A DNA stretch of 64,000 nucleotides, taken from assembly GCF_932294415.1 (NCBI RefSeq), contig NC_065536.1, positions 2,232,001 through 2,296,000 of the forward strand, read 5' to 3'. Origin of the DNA: Quercus robur (taxonomy: Eukaryota > Streptophyta > Magnoliopsida > Fagales > Fagaceae). Shown one piece after another: positions 33,691-45,055 of the stretch. The notes beneath the pieces are model-generated. The model saw only the letters and a list, made by a program, of their open reading frames with translations. It made no database searches and was not told where the DNA came from. The position numbers and the translations under genes were made by a program. Each line of letters starts with the position of its first letter. Within the stretch, counting starts at the first letter, position 1.

Positions 33691-36042
33691 TGTTGTTGAC
33701 TTGTCCCTGATTTAATTCTTTCAATTTTTTGTGGACATGTTTTGTTTTTGTTTTTGGTTGTTTTGTTTTTGTTTTTGGTTGTTTTGTTTTTTAGGTTGTT
33801 TAAAAAAAAAATCCAAAAACATTGAAAAATTTCAAAAAAGACAAATATTTTATTTTGTGTCTTGTTTTATTTGTTTTGAGGATTACATGAATTACGATAT
33901 CTCTCTTGATTTAGAACATGCTTGACATTGTGGAGAAACTTGAATAGTATGTGTTAAATAAGTGCTAAGTTATTTCTGATTTTGTGTGAGTATGTACTAG
34001 TTTGTACATGTACTCATGGGTTAATTAAGAAATTGATATTTCTTGTTTGTGTACCATCTATAGCTTAGTTAAGCACTGTCATGCATTGCATTTGCATTGT
34101 TCATTTAGCATAATGTGTACTTTTTGTTTTTGGTCATAAATTTTTTAAAACCAAAAAGATTTTTGTTTTTTGTATTTCACATCTTAGATTTATAATCAAG
34201 AATTGACCATATTATCTTTACATAACAAGTTTATGTACCTTGTTTAACTTTGATGAGCTTACTTATTGCACTTTACTAGTTGAAACTTTGTAGTGCATGT
34301 TGTGTGGGAAAGATGTTTATGGTTTTGATCACTTTGTTTTGATCTTAAAGTCACATGTCTTTGACTGTCGGACTTGAATCTTTAGAGAAAGGAATAAATA
34401 ACCATCTCACCACTGTTCACTAGCCAATCATGAACACCTTAGTGCATATCGTAAGATTTCGTGCTCGAGAAAGTGTAGCACATGCACAAAAAGAACATAA
34501 GGTGTAGCCTCGATTATAAATGCTAAAATTGGTGTGTACATTATTGGACTAAATGTGAAATCTATAATTAAAATTTGTGTGTACAATATAAGGCAAAATC
34601 AAGAAATTTACTTGATTGCAAGCTTATGATCTAGGAGATGTGGGAGTTATATGATGTAACTCTTTAGGTGATAGTATCTTTCAAATTCTATGTGATACAT
34701 TTTGTAGATATTGTGATTGATTTCTATTTACATATCACCTCACATGTATCTCAAGTTTTTACTAGTTGCACACACTACACAAGTTACTCTTTGCTAAACT
34801 TGGTACATTATATTGTGTGTGATCTTGTTGTGGCCATCCAAGATTAAAGTTCCTTGATTTTGATACAAAATGTGCTTAATATTTGAGTTTTTGAGACAAA
34901 TTGGTTGAAAAACTTGTTTTTGGAAGATTTGGGTTGAATTCAAGTGTTTTTTTAAAAAAAAAACTTTTAATCTCATACTCATGTATTTCATTCATGAAAT
35001 ATTGTGCTTTGAGGAGTTTCTGCATTAAATTGTTCTATTTTTCAAAAAGTTGATTTTTCCATGCATCATTTATGTTTAGGATTTACATGTATTGCATTAA
35101 TTTTTTTTTGTATCCATCTTGCAGTTTTGCAATCATATCTCTCATTGTTTTCACACATAACATGCATACACTTTGCTACATTGGGTACTCAACTTGATCA
35201 AAAAATTGATTGATTAATTTTTGAGCTATGTACTTTCTAGTATATGCCTTTTTTATGTGTGAACTGTAGAAAATATTTTTCTTAAGAGATATGATGGATA
35301 ATCAATGTGCAAATATTTTTTTTTCTTATGCAACTGTTTATGGGTCACATAGTGCCATGTTTGCATTTTATTGAAAGAGAGAATATTTTTTCTTCATGTG
35401 TATCCTCAACTTAGTTTTTTTTTTTTTTTTTTAAAGTTGGCTTGTGTCTTTTTATTTATCCCCACCCCCTTTATTTTTCCCCAAAACTTGTTTTGTTTTT
35501 CCTATTTTTATAGGGGGAGAAATTTTTTTTAACCTTTGTGGTTCTTAGGGGGAGTTGTTGCTCTTCATAGGGGGAGTTGTCTCTATTTTCTCTTACTCTG
35601 TTGCGTATGTTTTCTGTCTACCTTCTGATTAGGTAGACTTTGCCAATACATGACAAAAAGGGGGAGACATAGATGACCTGTTCGTTTTGTTTAGGGGGAG
35701 AATATAAAAAACTTTTTGTTGTATCTAACTTAGGGGGAGAGTTAGTTTATTTTTTTTATATTCTATTTCATATTATTGTTTATATGTCTTTATTATGTGT
35801 TGTTTGAAATCAAGAATTTACTTTATTTACTTGTACTTTTTCCACACATGCGGTTATGCATTTTGTTTAGTGTTTCAGGAAATATACAGCTTGATTCAAT
35901 TGAGCTGCTGTCTACACTTGCAATTGATGGATAGTAGTTAGAATTGAATTTCTTTTATGAGCATTATTTGTGTAAAGGGCTCTTATTTTGTAAACTTTGA
36001 GCTTCTAGTTGTGTTTTGTCACGGATTGCCAAAGGGAGAGTT
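33691..36042 (+). other. 3' non-coding region of outer element with clustered polypurine motifs
   Basis: There is no env-like ORF and no pol. Six GGGGGAG motifs cluster at 35511-35742: TATAGGGGGAGAAA, TTAGGGGGAGTTG, ATAGGGGGAGTTG, AAAAGGGGGAGACA, TTTAGGGGGAGAA and TTAGGGGGAGAG. The final tract CCAAAGGGAGAG (36029-36040) stands before the 3' LTR. TGACAAAAAGGGGGAGA near 35650 is also found at 27562 and, reverse-complemented, around 58637-58652. Confidence 0.75.
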
Positions 36043-36894
36043 TGTTAGGTTCTAAAGACTTAGGTTTTTATGTATTTAGAACTCTAATGTGTATTGTTGG
36101 CAAACCATGATAAAAAAAATGTGTTTAGAAGTGTTTTAGTCTTGCTCAAAGTTGTATATTTTATGTAAAGTTGGAATCGAGCTAATGCAGAAAGTATTGT
36201 GTATTTCAGTATGGCTCAATCGATTGAAGTTTAGGCTCGATCGATCGAATCTCGGGCAGAATGTTTTTTTCTGCAGATTTCCAACTCAGCTCTAGTTGTT
36301 TAAAATGTTTAGGGTTTTCTAATTTGTCCTAAGTATAAAAGGCAAACCCTAGCCACGTTTTAATGTTGCTCATATTGCTGTTTGTGTAAATCTCTTGTGA
36401 GATTTAGAGCATCTTTCCTTTACACAAACTTAGGGTTTTCAAGGAGGAGATTTTATCTACACCTTGATGATCAACTCGGTTACTACCATTGAAACTTAAA
36501 GAAAACACAAGTGGGTGTACTTGTATCTGGTGGTGAATCCAAGAAAGAAAGAGTCTGTGGATTCAGAGTTTGCACGTGGTCGTGTCAGTAAGTTCTACTG
36601 GTGGGTAGCAATAAGAAGTCAAGCGTGGGGGCTTGTAAGTCTTATTGTATGAACTTCGATTCTTTATAGTGGATTTGTTTTTTACCTTGAGGATAGCTAA
36701 GTTAAATCATCTCCAGGTTTTTACCGGTGTGGTTTCCTATGTCATCATATCATTGTGTTATTTATATTTCCACTGCTTTGCATGATATGATTATATGATT
36801 GTGTTAACCTAGATCTGAAACTTGGATTAAATAATCACTTGGCTAATTACCTAGGTTAATTTGATTGTGGTTTTAAGGGGTCTAAAAACCAACA
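36043..36894 (+). repeat. 3' LTR of outer element
   Basis: This is the 852-bp partner of 1524-2374, starting TGTTAGG and ending CCAACA, with a TATAAAA box at 36334-36340. TATAT follows as the target duplication. Confidence 0.92.
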
Positions 36895-36899
36895 TATAT

Positions 36900-38053
36900 T
36901 TAGTTCACAAACCTACAATTTTTCCTTATCTCACCCTGACTTCCTGTAAGCACATCAATGTAACCCATTTTTACCATAGCTGCCCTAAACTTATAAGCCC
37001 ATGCTTGACCGTGCCTTGCATTATTTCTAACAATTTCAACTATTGAAGTGCTGCTCAAAAGAGATTGATCAGAGGTCAATAAGCCATGGTGGTTCTTCAA
37101 ATTTTTATGGTACTTATTATCAAGCCTATATGGTGTAAGTACATCAAGAGGTACTGTTGGATCATTGCCATTATTAGCATTTTTTGGACACTTGGTCTTT
37201 AAGTCTCTAGCAAATATGGGATCCATTGAAGGGTCTTGTAGATTTGTTTAATTGAAATTGTATAATTGCTCTAAGAAAGAAGAACAATGTGACCTTCCAA
37301 TGGAATGTGCCCCAGAAAGTGTCACCATTTCATCAAGACTAAGTCCTTTCCGTGCAAATCTTTCTTCTAGTTCCTGAATATTGAGGGTAGGTGGTGGAAG
37401 GTTTTGATCGAGCTCATCCTTACGTGATAAATTGCCATCAGGGCTTCCTGATGTCACCATGTAACTTATACCTCCAACTTTGTAAGCACTGTCACGAGCA
37501 GCAAATGCAGCAATATCTGCGCATGAGACTGTTTATGGGCATTGAGCTTCAAGTTTAGCCTTTGCTTCAAATATCACTTCAAAGCCTCTTAAGCTTGGAT
37601 CGTTGGCTCGATTTTCCTTCTCGGCTTGATTTCCAGGGGTTGAATCAAGTAGGACAGAAGCATCACAACCCTGGCATAGATAACATGTACAATATTAAAC
37701 TCCACATCTTAGTAATTAAGTAACTTATAAGGTATATTCGGAGAAAAAGAAGAAGCGAAAGGGACTACAAATTTAGGTACAGTTTCGGTTAAACATATTA
37801 CAAGTTAATTGGTGGTTCAAAGAGCTAATTAACATACCCTAACGAAACAGTCATGAAAATGCATTCTGATGAGGCCAGCAGCTAGGCAAGGGTTACTTGA
37901 CACAGCTTTGTTCACAGTGTTTCTCACAATGGTCTCTGCAGAAGGACAAGTTGATTGATAGAAACCCACTTTGAGTGATGGCATCTCCAATGACATTGAC
38001 ACCATCATAGACATAGTAACAAAAAAAACCAAGCAAAATTTGATTGTTGCCAT
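36900..38053 (-). pseudogene. Class III peroxidase copy 1 (two nonsense codons)
   Basis: Two exons, 37838-38053 (72 codons) and 36900-37670, flank a GTATGT...CAG intron. The parent protein is a secreted plant heme peroxidase oxidising phenolic substrates with H2O2 in the cell wall or vacuole. The signal peptide and distal motif [10 protein letters not shown] are intact in exon 1, and the proximal heme-ligand motif [10 protein letters not shown] is present. Exon 2 has two in-frame TAA codons where the intact paralogue has CAA: CPQTVSC becomes CP-stop-TVSC (37533-37535), and a second lies at 37248-37250. No frameshift is seen. The conserved GRRDG is degraded to GSPDG. The stop codon (36900-36902) touches the TSD of the outer retroelement, so the normal 3' UTR is gone. 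A TATA-like box lies at 38193-38200. Confidence 0.9.
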
Positions 38054-40420
38054 AGTTACTCTACAACCCAAATACCGCAATACTCTAATGAGGGAATGAA
38101 TAAGACTGAGAGTAAAGAGCAGAGAAAGAACAGCTAAAGAAGAATATTATAAGCAAGATGGAGATGAAGATAAAGGTTGTTTGTTAGCCAAGTATTTATA
38201 GGAATGAAGTTAGTGAAGATGGGACTGGCAGTTTTACTCTGTAAACCAAATCGTGTATTGCTGCATAGAAGAAAGACTTGAAGCTGTCTAAGTTTGAGGG
38301 TTTCTATGGTAACAAAGAGGAAACAGTCCTCTTTGGCTCACTCTAACGTACAGTAGCTTATTTTACAAGATCTTCCATTGTATTAGCCCATTAGAAATTG
38401 AGTAGTTAGTGATGCATTTATGTTCTTTGACTGTTAGGGATGTCAACTTGGCAGTGGGGAGGGTAAGAAGGTACAATAATGTACGTATGTATATACCCCA
38501 CAGACGTGCATCTATTGCAAACTAGGTCAATGACCTCAATTTTCTGCATCTCTGTATAGTTTTTCATTATATTTTAACATCTTGATTAGGACAAAGGAAA
38601 TAGATGAAAGAGAAGTACTGAAAGGGATAGTGGATCCCACCATTATTCATTTATTCTACTGTTTGATAGTTTTTCAAGCGCGTGGAAGGTAAGAAATTAG
38701 GAAAATGATCATTTCCCTCAATCATTAAGAGAAATAAATTTTTTTGTTCCTAATTTATTTTATAGATTTTCAAATAGACTAGGAAACTAGAATTTAAAAT
38801 ATATATATATATATATATATCCTTTTCTATTCCATTATATTTTTTATAAAAATCTATTTATTTCATTTTATGTATAGTATTATAATTGAGAAAACAAGTG
38901 ATCAACTGAGTAATTATTCTGTATTTTCAAAATATAATAACGTGGTCTCTCCTCTCACATAATAGCAATAGGGTATACTTATTAAATTTATAACTTAATC
39001 TACCATTAACATACTAAAGGAGAGAGTACCTAATAATTTCCCTGATTAAGCATGACAAACTACCTAGATCTCCCATTAATTGACCAAGTAGCCAGCATTT
39101 CATTATCAGTTGGAACTCATTTTAGATGATCATTTATTAGTCATCTTAAGGAAAAGGTCCCCTTTGATTGGTGAAATGCCATTCTCAACTTACAAATCCA
39201 AACTTCTATTTGGTGGACTAAGACAAAATGAATAGTTATGAAAAGACAATTTTTAGCTTAGTTCAACCCCTCAACATTTCTCACACTTTTCTTCATAATT
39301 ATTTTAGTTCGGCTAGATAAAAATTCCACATAAAATGTCACATACTCCCTCACATTGAATAACCATTCACTCGATATGAGATCACCAAAACACCTAGTTT
39401 AGAGAGGGTGTGAAAATTTCTGTGAGCACAAACTTAGAGTAATATTTTTCCCATTTGACAATTGTGCATATAATGGACCACAGGAAAATCAATGGGCAAG
39501 TTGTTCACATCCTACATCATGTTCATAATTATTAGTTGGAAAAATGCACTATATGCATCATGTGGTCGTAAATGTCCTAAATTTGTTGTGTTATTTAAGA
39601 GGAGCTCTAATTGTGTTGATGAAATAAAGGGTTTCTTTCATTTATTCTTTCTTTCATTCTTTTTTCTGAAAAAATAATGTTAACATAGCCTGATCCCTTT
39701 AAAAAAAAAGAAAAAAAAAAAAGAATTAAGGTTCAAATCTCTTATCCCCCATCTATCATCTACTATCAATTAACCCAAAAAAATAAATAAATAAATAAAT
39801 AACTGAATTAATGGAATATTTATCAGGATAATAATCTAGTTAGTTGAATTAGAAAAAATATAGTAGTTTCAAGGGGGTTTAGGATATTTTTTGTTCTGGT
39901 TTTATTTAGCTAAGGCAACCTCAATGAACAAAAAAAAATGCACAGTATTGGGCCTCAAAGCCCAACGAGATCCCAGGTTTCTACCAACCCAACAAATTAA
40001 CAAATAACTCCCAAATCCAACCTTTCAAACAAAAAGCTTGTAACATAGTCCTAAATTAATCAAATGGCTTCCAGGTTTCTACTTTCGAAAGAAGCAACTT
40101 CAGCCACAGCTCAAATCTTCTAGCAATGCATTAAAGCCTCCTCAGCACAAGCTGAAATTCCTAGGCAACTTTATCTGAAATTCTTTCAGCACAAGCCAAA
40201 GGCTTAAATCTAAGACCCAAGCACCACCCAAAATAAATAAATAAAACTCTCAAAAGGTTAAGTGTTAGATACCTAATTCCAACATTGGTAAAAAGAGAAA
40301 GTCTACTAAGTTATAATTAATTAGACTCATGATACGCGCTTTACACGTGCAATAATTTTATTTATTTATTTATTTTGGTTTAGTGTTATAATGGTTAAAG
40401 TGATATATAAATAACTATGT

Positions 40421-40460
<40 letters not shown>

Positions 40461-40850
40461 TTAAGAAAGAGGTAAGGTAATGTGGAATACTTTTTAAAAA
40501 TGAGATAAAGATAGTGTCCTAAGTTTTAGGTCGAATGAATAAGATAAAGGAAAAAACTTAAAATTTAGGAACAATAACCAATTTGTGTTTTTTAATTTGA
40601 AATTATTTAACTAAAAAATAAGGGCATTTTAGAGTGTTCTTAAGAATTTATGTGAGAGTATTTTAGTACACTAAAAATTGAAACCTGAATAGAGAATCAT
40701 GTTATTAATAGTATAGATAAAATGTTGTTCAGTCAAGTGTTAGAACCTAATTCCTATCACAATTCCCAAGTACCACCAGTTTTGTTATACTAACACTATC
40801 TCCTTTTTCTTTTTCAGGAACCAACATGTTTTAGTCTTCACTAACTCATG
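38054..40850. other. Promoter and intergenic DNA of peroxidase unit 1
   Basis: TATTTATA (a minus-strand TATAAATA box) lies at 38193-38200, 140 bp from the copy 1 ATG. The first ~1.3 kb upstream is homologous to the promoter regions of copies 3 and 4. A ~330-bp block beginning CACAGTATTGGGCCTCAAAG (39950-40270) is shared only with unit 2 (43628-43990). Simple repeats include TA (38803-38820) and a run of 37 T (40422-40458). No gene. Confidence 0.7.
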
Positions 40851-41011
40851 AGAAATTATTCACTCCCACAATCTTTTTGTAGGAGTGAATAATTTCTTGT
40901 AGAGTCTTCACATCTCAAACAGGAGGTGTGGGTCCCAATGTGTGACCTATGTAGGACCCATACCTTTGTGAGAGGAGGTAGGACTCCTCCTGTAAGAGTA
41001 AAAAATTTCTT
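40851..41011. mobile_element. Mutator-like MITE, unit 1 copy
   Basis: The ends AGAAATTATTCACTC and, from the right, AAGAAATTTTTTACTCTT are inverted. CTAACTCATG occurs immediately on both sides (40841-40850 and 41012-41021), a 10-bp duplication of the size expected for Mutator-like elements. Homologous copies lie at the same place in units 2, 3 and 4. Confidence 0.7.
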
Positions 41012-41021
41012 CTAACTCATG

Positions 41022-41776
41022 GTGCCACTTATCTAGTCTTCATAGCAATTCATTATTTTACCCAAACAACTTGATTGAAAACCATATTACATATTAAACT
41101 GTTATATAGTAAAATGAGATTTACATCATTTGAAAGTAAATTAAACTCTAAAAAATGAATTAGTTTAACATAAATTCAATGTTTCACATAATTTATTGCT
41201 CAATAGTTGGTGGAATTAATAAAATGAAAAGTTTGAACAATTAATTTTGCCACTTTTGGTCGAAATAGCCTTATAACTAAATAGTTATAAGGGACAACTA
41301 TCAAGAGCCTTATAACTAAATAGTATTGTTTGATTCTCCCAAAAGGGAGAACTTAAGTTTGATTCCCTAATTTATTATATAAAAAAGGTAGAGAGTTATA
41401 CATTGAATTTGGTTGAATGAAAAATCAAAATCTGTAAGTGCAGGTAAGCTAATTAGACAATAGCTCCTTCAATTTATTTATTTTTGTTGCAATCACTACT
41501 GCAAACATTTTTTTTTTTTTATGATTTTTTTCAAAAGTTAATAATAAAATTATAAAACAAGGTTATAAATAAAGCAATGAACATAATTTATACGTTTCCA
41601 CACACGAATGCTATGTGGAATTTGTAACATCCAACAAATACGAGTTTATCCCATTAATTTCTCAACAACATTTGTTCAAAACACTTACAAAAGAATTAAT
41701 TTACACTTGAATCAATAGTAAATAATACAAAATAATTTCAATTGTCACATGACTCATAGCAATAAACTTATAATAT
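41022..41776. other. 3' flank of peroxidase copy 2
   Basis: This is duplicated intergenic DNA shared with the other units, ending AACCTATAATATCTAG-like directly before the copy 2 stop codon. No gene. Confidence 0.7.
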
Positions 41777-41955
41777 CTAGTTCACAAACCTACAATTTTT
41801 CTTGATCTCATCCTAACTTCTTGTATGCACATCAACGTAACCCATTTTCACCATAGCTACAGCAAACTTATACGCCCATGTTTCACCTTGCCTTGCATTA
41901 TTCCTGACAATTCAAACCGTTGAAGGGCTGCTCAAAAGAGATTGATTAGAGGTCC
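41777..41955 (-). pseudogene. Class III peroxidase copy 2, 3' fragment
   Basis: Only the last ~59 codons remain, from the stop (41777-41779) back to the region of SDQSLLSS. Even this piece contains an in-frame TGA at 41912-41914, where the paralogues have GGA or GAA. At about 41955-41958 the homology jumps to sequence that lies ~0.7 kb upstream of the gene in unit 3 (GCCATCCCTATTTAAAA at 46930). The rest of the gene and its proximal promoter were therefore removed in one deletion. Confidence 0.9.
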
Positions 41956-44116
41956 ATAGATGCCATCCCTATTTAAAAAGGAAATAAATAAAATGTAAGG
42001 AATTAATAGTAAAATTATTTTATTTTTCATTTTATTTAATAGATTTCAAATAGACTAGGAAACTAGATTTTTTATTTATTTTTAATCTATCTATTTCTAT
42101 TCCATTCTATTTTTATTTAAATTTATTTGTCTCACTTCCTGCATGCAATAGAAAAATATATTGAGAAAACAAGTGACCAACCAAGTAGTTATTCAATATT
42201 CTTAAATACAATGATATGCTTTATATATATATATATATATATATTTATATTCAACATCGAAATTCTACTCTAACTTAATTTAGGTGTATAAGTGTGTGAA
42301 ACTCCCTTGTAAAGACTTGAATCATGACCCTTGCCCCCCACACCCCACAAGCACTTAATACTTGAGGAGTAACTTAATATTGTATGTATATATATCAAAG
42401 CATTAGTGTAACTTAATCACACTTTCTATTCTTTCCTGATTCATCAATAAAGTTCACATTTTATTTAGAAAGCTCTTAATTTAACATGGTATTAGAGTAT
42501 AAAATCCTGAATTTGATCCTTGTCTCCTCTACTCTTCCTCCCATTTGAAATTCCACGTGTTGGGTCTCACCTATTAAAATGTAATTTTGGCCCACATGTG
42601 AGAGTCTGTTAGAATTGTGTGGTTAAATAATTAAATTTACCATATATATCCTAATAATTTAACATTTTGGGACAATCGATAATTTAACACTAATTAAATT
42701 TGCAGTTAAATTTGCGATTCGCATATTAGAGGAGGGACTACCTAAAAAATTTCATGATTAAGCATGATAATTAGCTAGGTCTCCCATTGACCAAGTAGCT
42801 AGCGTTTCATCATCAATTGAAACTTATTAAGATGATCATTTATACGTCATTCTAAGGAAATAGTCTATTCTCTATTCTATGAAATGAATTTCTCAGCTTA
42901 GTAATCCCAACTTTTATTTCGTTGACTAAAACAAAATGATTAGCTGTGAAAAGATAACTTGTAGTTTAGTTCAACCACTCACTGTTTCTCACACCTTTCT
43001 TCATAACTTTTTTAGTTCGGCTAGATTAAAATTCACACACTCTGTCACATTGAATAACCATTCACTTGATATGGGGCCACTAAAACATATGGATGAGAGA
43101 GTGGGTATAAAATATTTTGTGAAATTTTTTGGTAAGTAATTAAAGATCTATCGTAATATTTTTTTCCATTTGACAACTGTATAATGGATCACAAGAAAAT
43201 CCGTGGGCTATTTGTTCACATCATGTTCAGAATTATTAGCTGGGGAAATGCACCATAATGCATATCTTGCGGTTGTAAATGTCTTGAATTTGTTGTGTTA
43301 TTTAAGAAGAGCTCTAATTTCGCGGATGAAATAAAGGATTTTTTTCATTCATTCATTTTTTTTTTGGTGGGAGAAGGGGGTAATGACTAAACCAAAGGAA
43401 AACTGATGTTCAAAATTTTTTAGTCCGCCTCTCATTAGATAACTGAATTAGTGGACTGTTGAAAAGGGTAATACTTTTTTTTTTTATTATTAAAAATTAG
43501 ATAACTAGTGTGTTCCAGTTAACTCAACTGGTAAAATTTCTAATGGTTGTATATGAGATTTGGAAACTATCTAAAAAAAAATAGATAACTAGGTAGTGCA
43601 TGCTCAATGGAAATAATAAACAAGACAGCACAGTATTGGACCTCAAAGCCCAACAAAATCCAAGGTTTCTACCACATGACATCAGGCTCTAACAATCCAA
43701 CAAATTTACAAATTACTCCCGAATCCAGCCCTTCAAGCAGAAAACCTCCAACATGGTCCATTCTACTACTTTTGAAAGAAGCAACTTGAGCACCACAGAT
43801 CAAATCTTCTAGAAATGCACTAGAACCACCTCAAGTAATATAAATTCCTAGGCAACTTAATTATAAATTCTTTCAGCACAAGTCAAAGGCCAAAATTTGA
43901 GACCAAAGCACATAAATAAATAAAGACGCCCACAAAAGGTTAATGAGGTCAACCTAATTCTTACATTGATAAAAAGAGAAATTCTATCGATTTATAATTA
44001 ATTAATAACGTTGTTCGCTTTAAGTGCTTGAAACCTAATTTATATAATGAGTCCAAGAAACTTATTTTAGGAACCAACATGTAATCCGTCACAACATGTG
44101 TTACTAACTGATCACG
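41956..44116. other. Upstream remnant and intergenic DNA of peroxidase unit 2
   Basis: The distal promoter region shares blocks with units 1, 3 and 4 (AGACTAGGAAACTAGA; the region around TTAAGCATGATAATTAGCTAGG). A TA microsatellite lies at 42222-42245. The CAGTATTGGACCTCAAAGCC block (43628-43990) is shared with unit 1. No gene. Confidence 0.65.
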
Positions 44117-44251
44117 AGAAATTATTTACTCTTATATGAGGAGTTTTTACTTCTCAACATGAGGTGTGGGTCCTAATATGGGATCCTTGGTAGGGCCCAC
44201 ACTTTCCAAGAGAGGAGAGAGGACTCCTCCCGTTGGAGTGAAATATTTCTT
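44117..44251. mobile_element. Mutator-like MITE, unit 2 copy
   Basis: It is an orthologous copy of the element at 40851-41011, with ends AGAAATTATTTACTC and GAAATATTTCTT. It lies at the same position relative to the repeat unit. The flanking duplication is decayed (CTAACTGATCACG left, CTAACTTATG right). Confidence 0.6.
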
Positions 44252-45055
44252 CTAACTTATGGTGCCACTTATCTAGTTTTCATGGCAATTATATTATATA
44301 AACAACTTCATTGAAAAATACAGAGTAAACCATATTTAAAATGAGATTTACATCATTTTGAAAGTAAAAATCTATAAAATGGATTAGTATCATGTAATTA
44401 AATTCAATATTTCTCAAAATTCATTGTTCAATAGTTGTTGGAATCAATAAAATGGGAAGTTTGAACAATTAATTTTTGCCTCTTATGGTCTTTGTTGAAT
44501 GAAATTGTATGCTTCATATGTAAGTGCCAAACTTAGGGGGACTAACTATTAAGAGCCCTATAACTCGATAGTATTGTCTGATTCTTTAAAAGGGAGAACT
44601 TATATTTGAATCTCCCATTTATTATGTCAAAAAAAAAAAAAGAAAAAAGAAAAAAAAAAAGGTAAAAGGGTTATATATTGAATTTGGTTAAACAAATAAT
44701 CAATATCTAAGTTCGGGTAAGCTAATTGGATAATAGCTCTTCCAAATATTTTTTTTATTTTTTTTCTTTTTGCATTATATTCACTACTACAAACATTTTT
44801 GTATGATTTTTTCAACCAAACAAAAAAAATGGTTGTAAATAAAGTAATGAACTTAATTTTTAAGTTCCATGCATAAATGGTATGCATATTTTGTAACATC
44901 CAACAAATACAAGTTTATCCCATTAATTTCTCAACAAATTTTATTCAAAAACTTACAAAAGAATGAATTCACACTTGAATCATGTTGAAGAATGAAACAT
45001 TGTAAGCAAATAATACAAAATATTTTCAATAGACACATCAATAAACCTATAATAT
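44252..45055. other. 3' flank of peroxidase copy 3
   Basis: This is duplicated intergenic DNA shared with the other units, with an A/G-rich run near 44628-44660. No gene. Confidence 0.65.

Larger units (their letters stand above)
1524..36894 (+). mobile_element. Outer pol-less Copia/Sirevirus-like element with nested insertions
   Basis: Two homologous LTRs (1524-2374 and 36043-36894) start TGTTAGG, end CCAACA and are flanked by a perfect 5-bp target duplication, TATAT (1519-1523 and 36895-36899). A primer site complementary to initiator tRNA-Met follows the 5' LTR, and a purine-rich AAAGGGAGAG precedes the 3' LTR. Without the nested insertion (2917-33240) the element would be about 5 kb. Its only coding capacity is a small gag-like gene, broken in two. 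No protease, integrase or reverse transcriptase is seen. The LTR copies differ at many positions, so it is the oldest of the three LTR elements here. Placement in the Sirevirus lineage is inferred from the gag motifs and clustered polypurine motifs. Confidence 0.9.
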
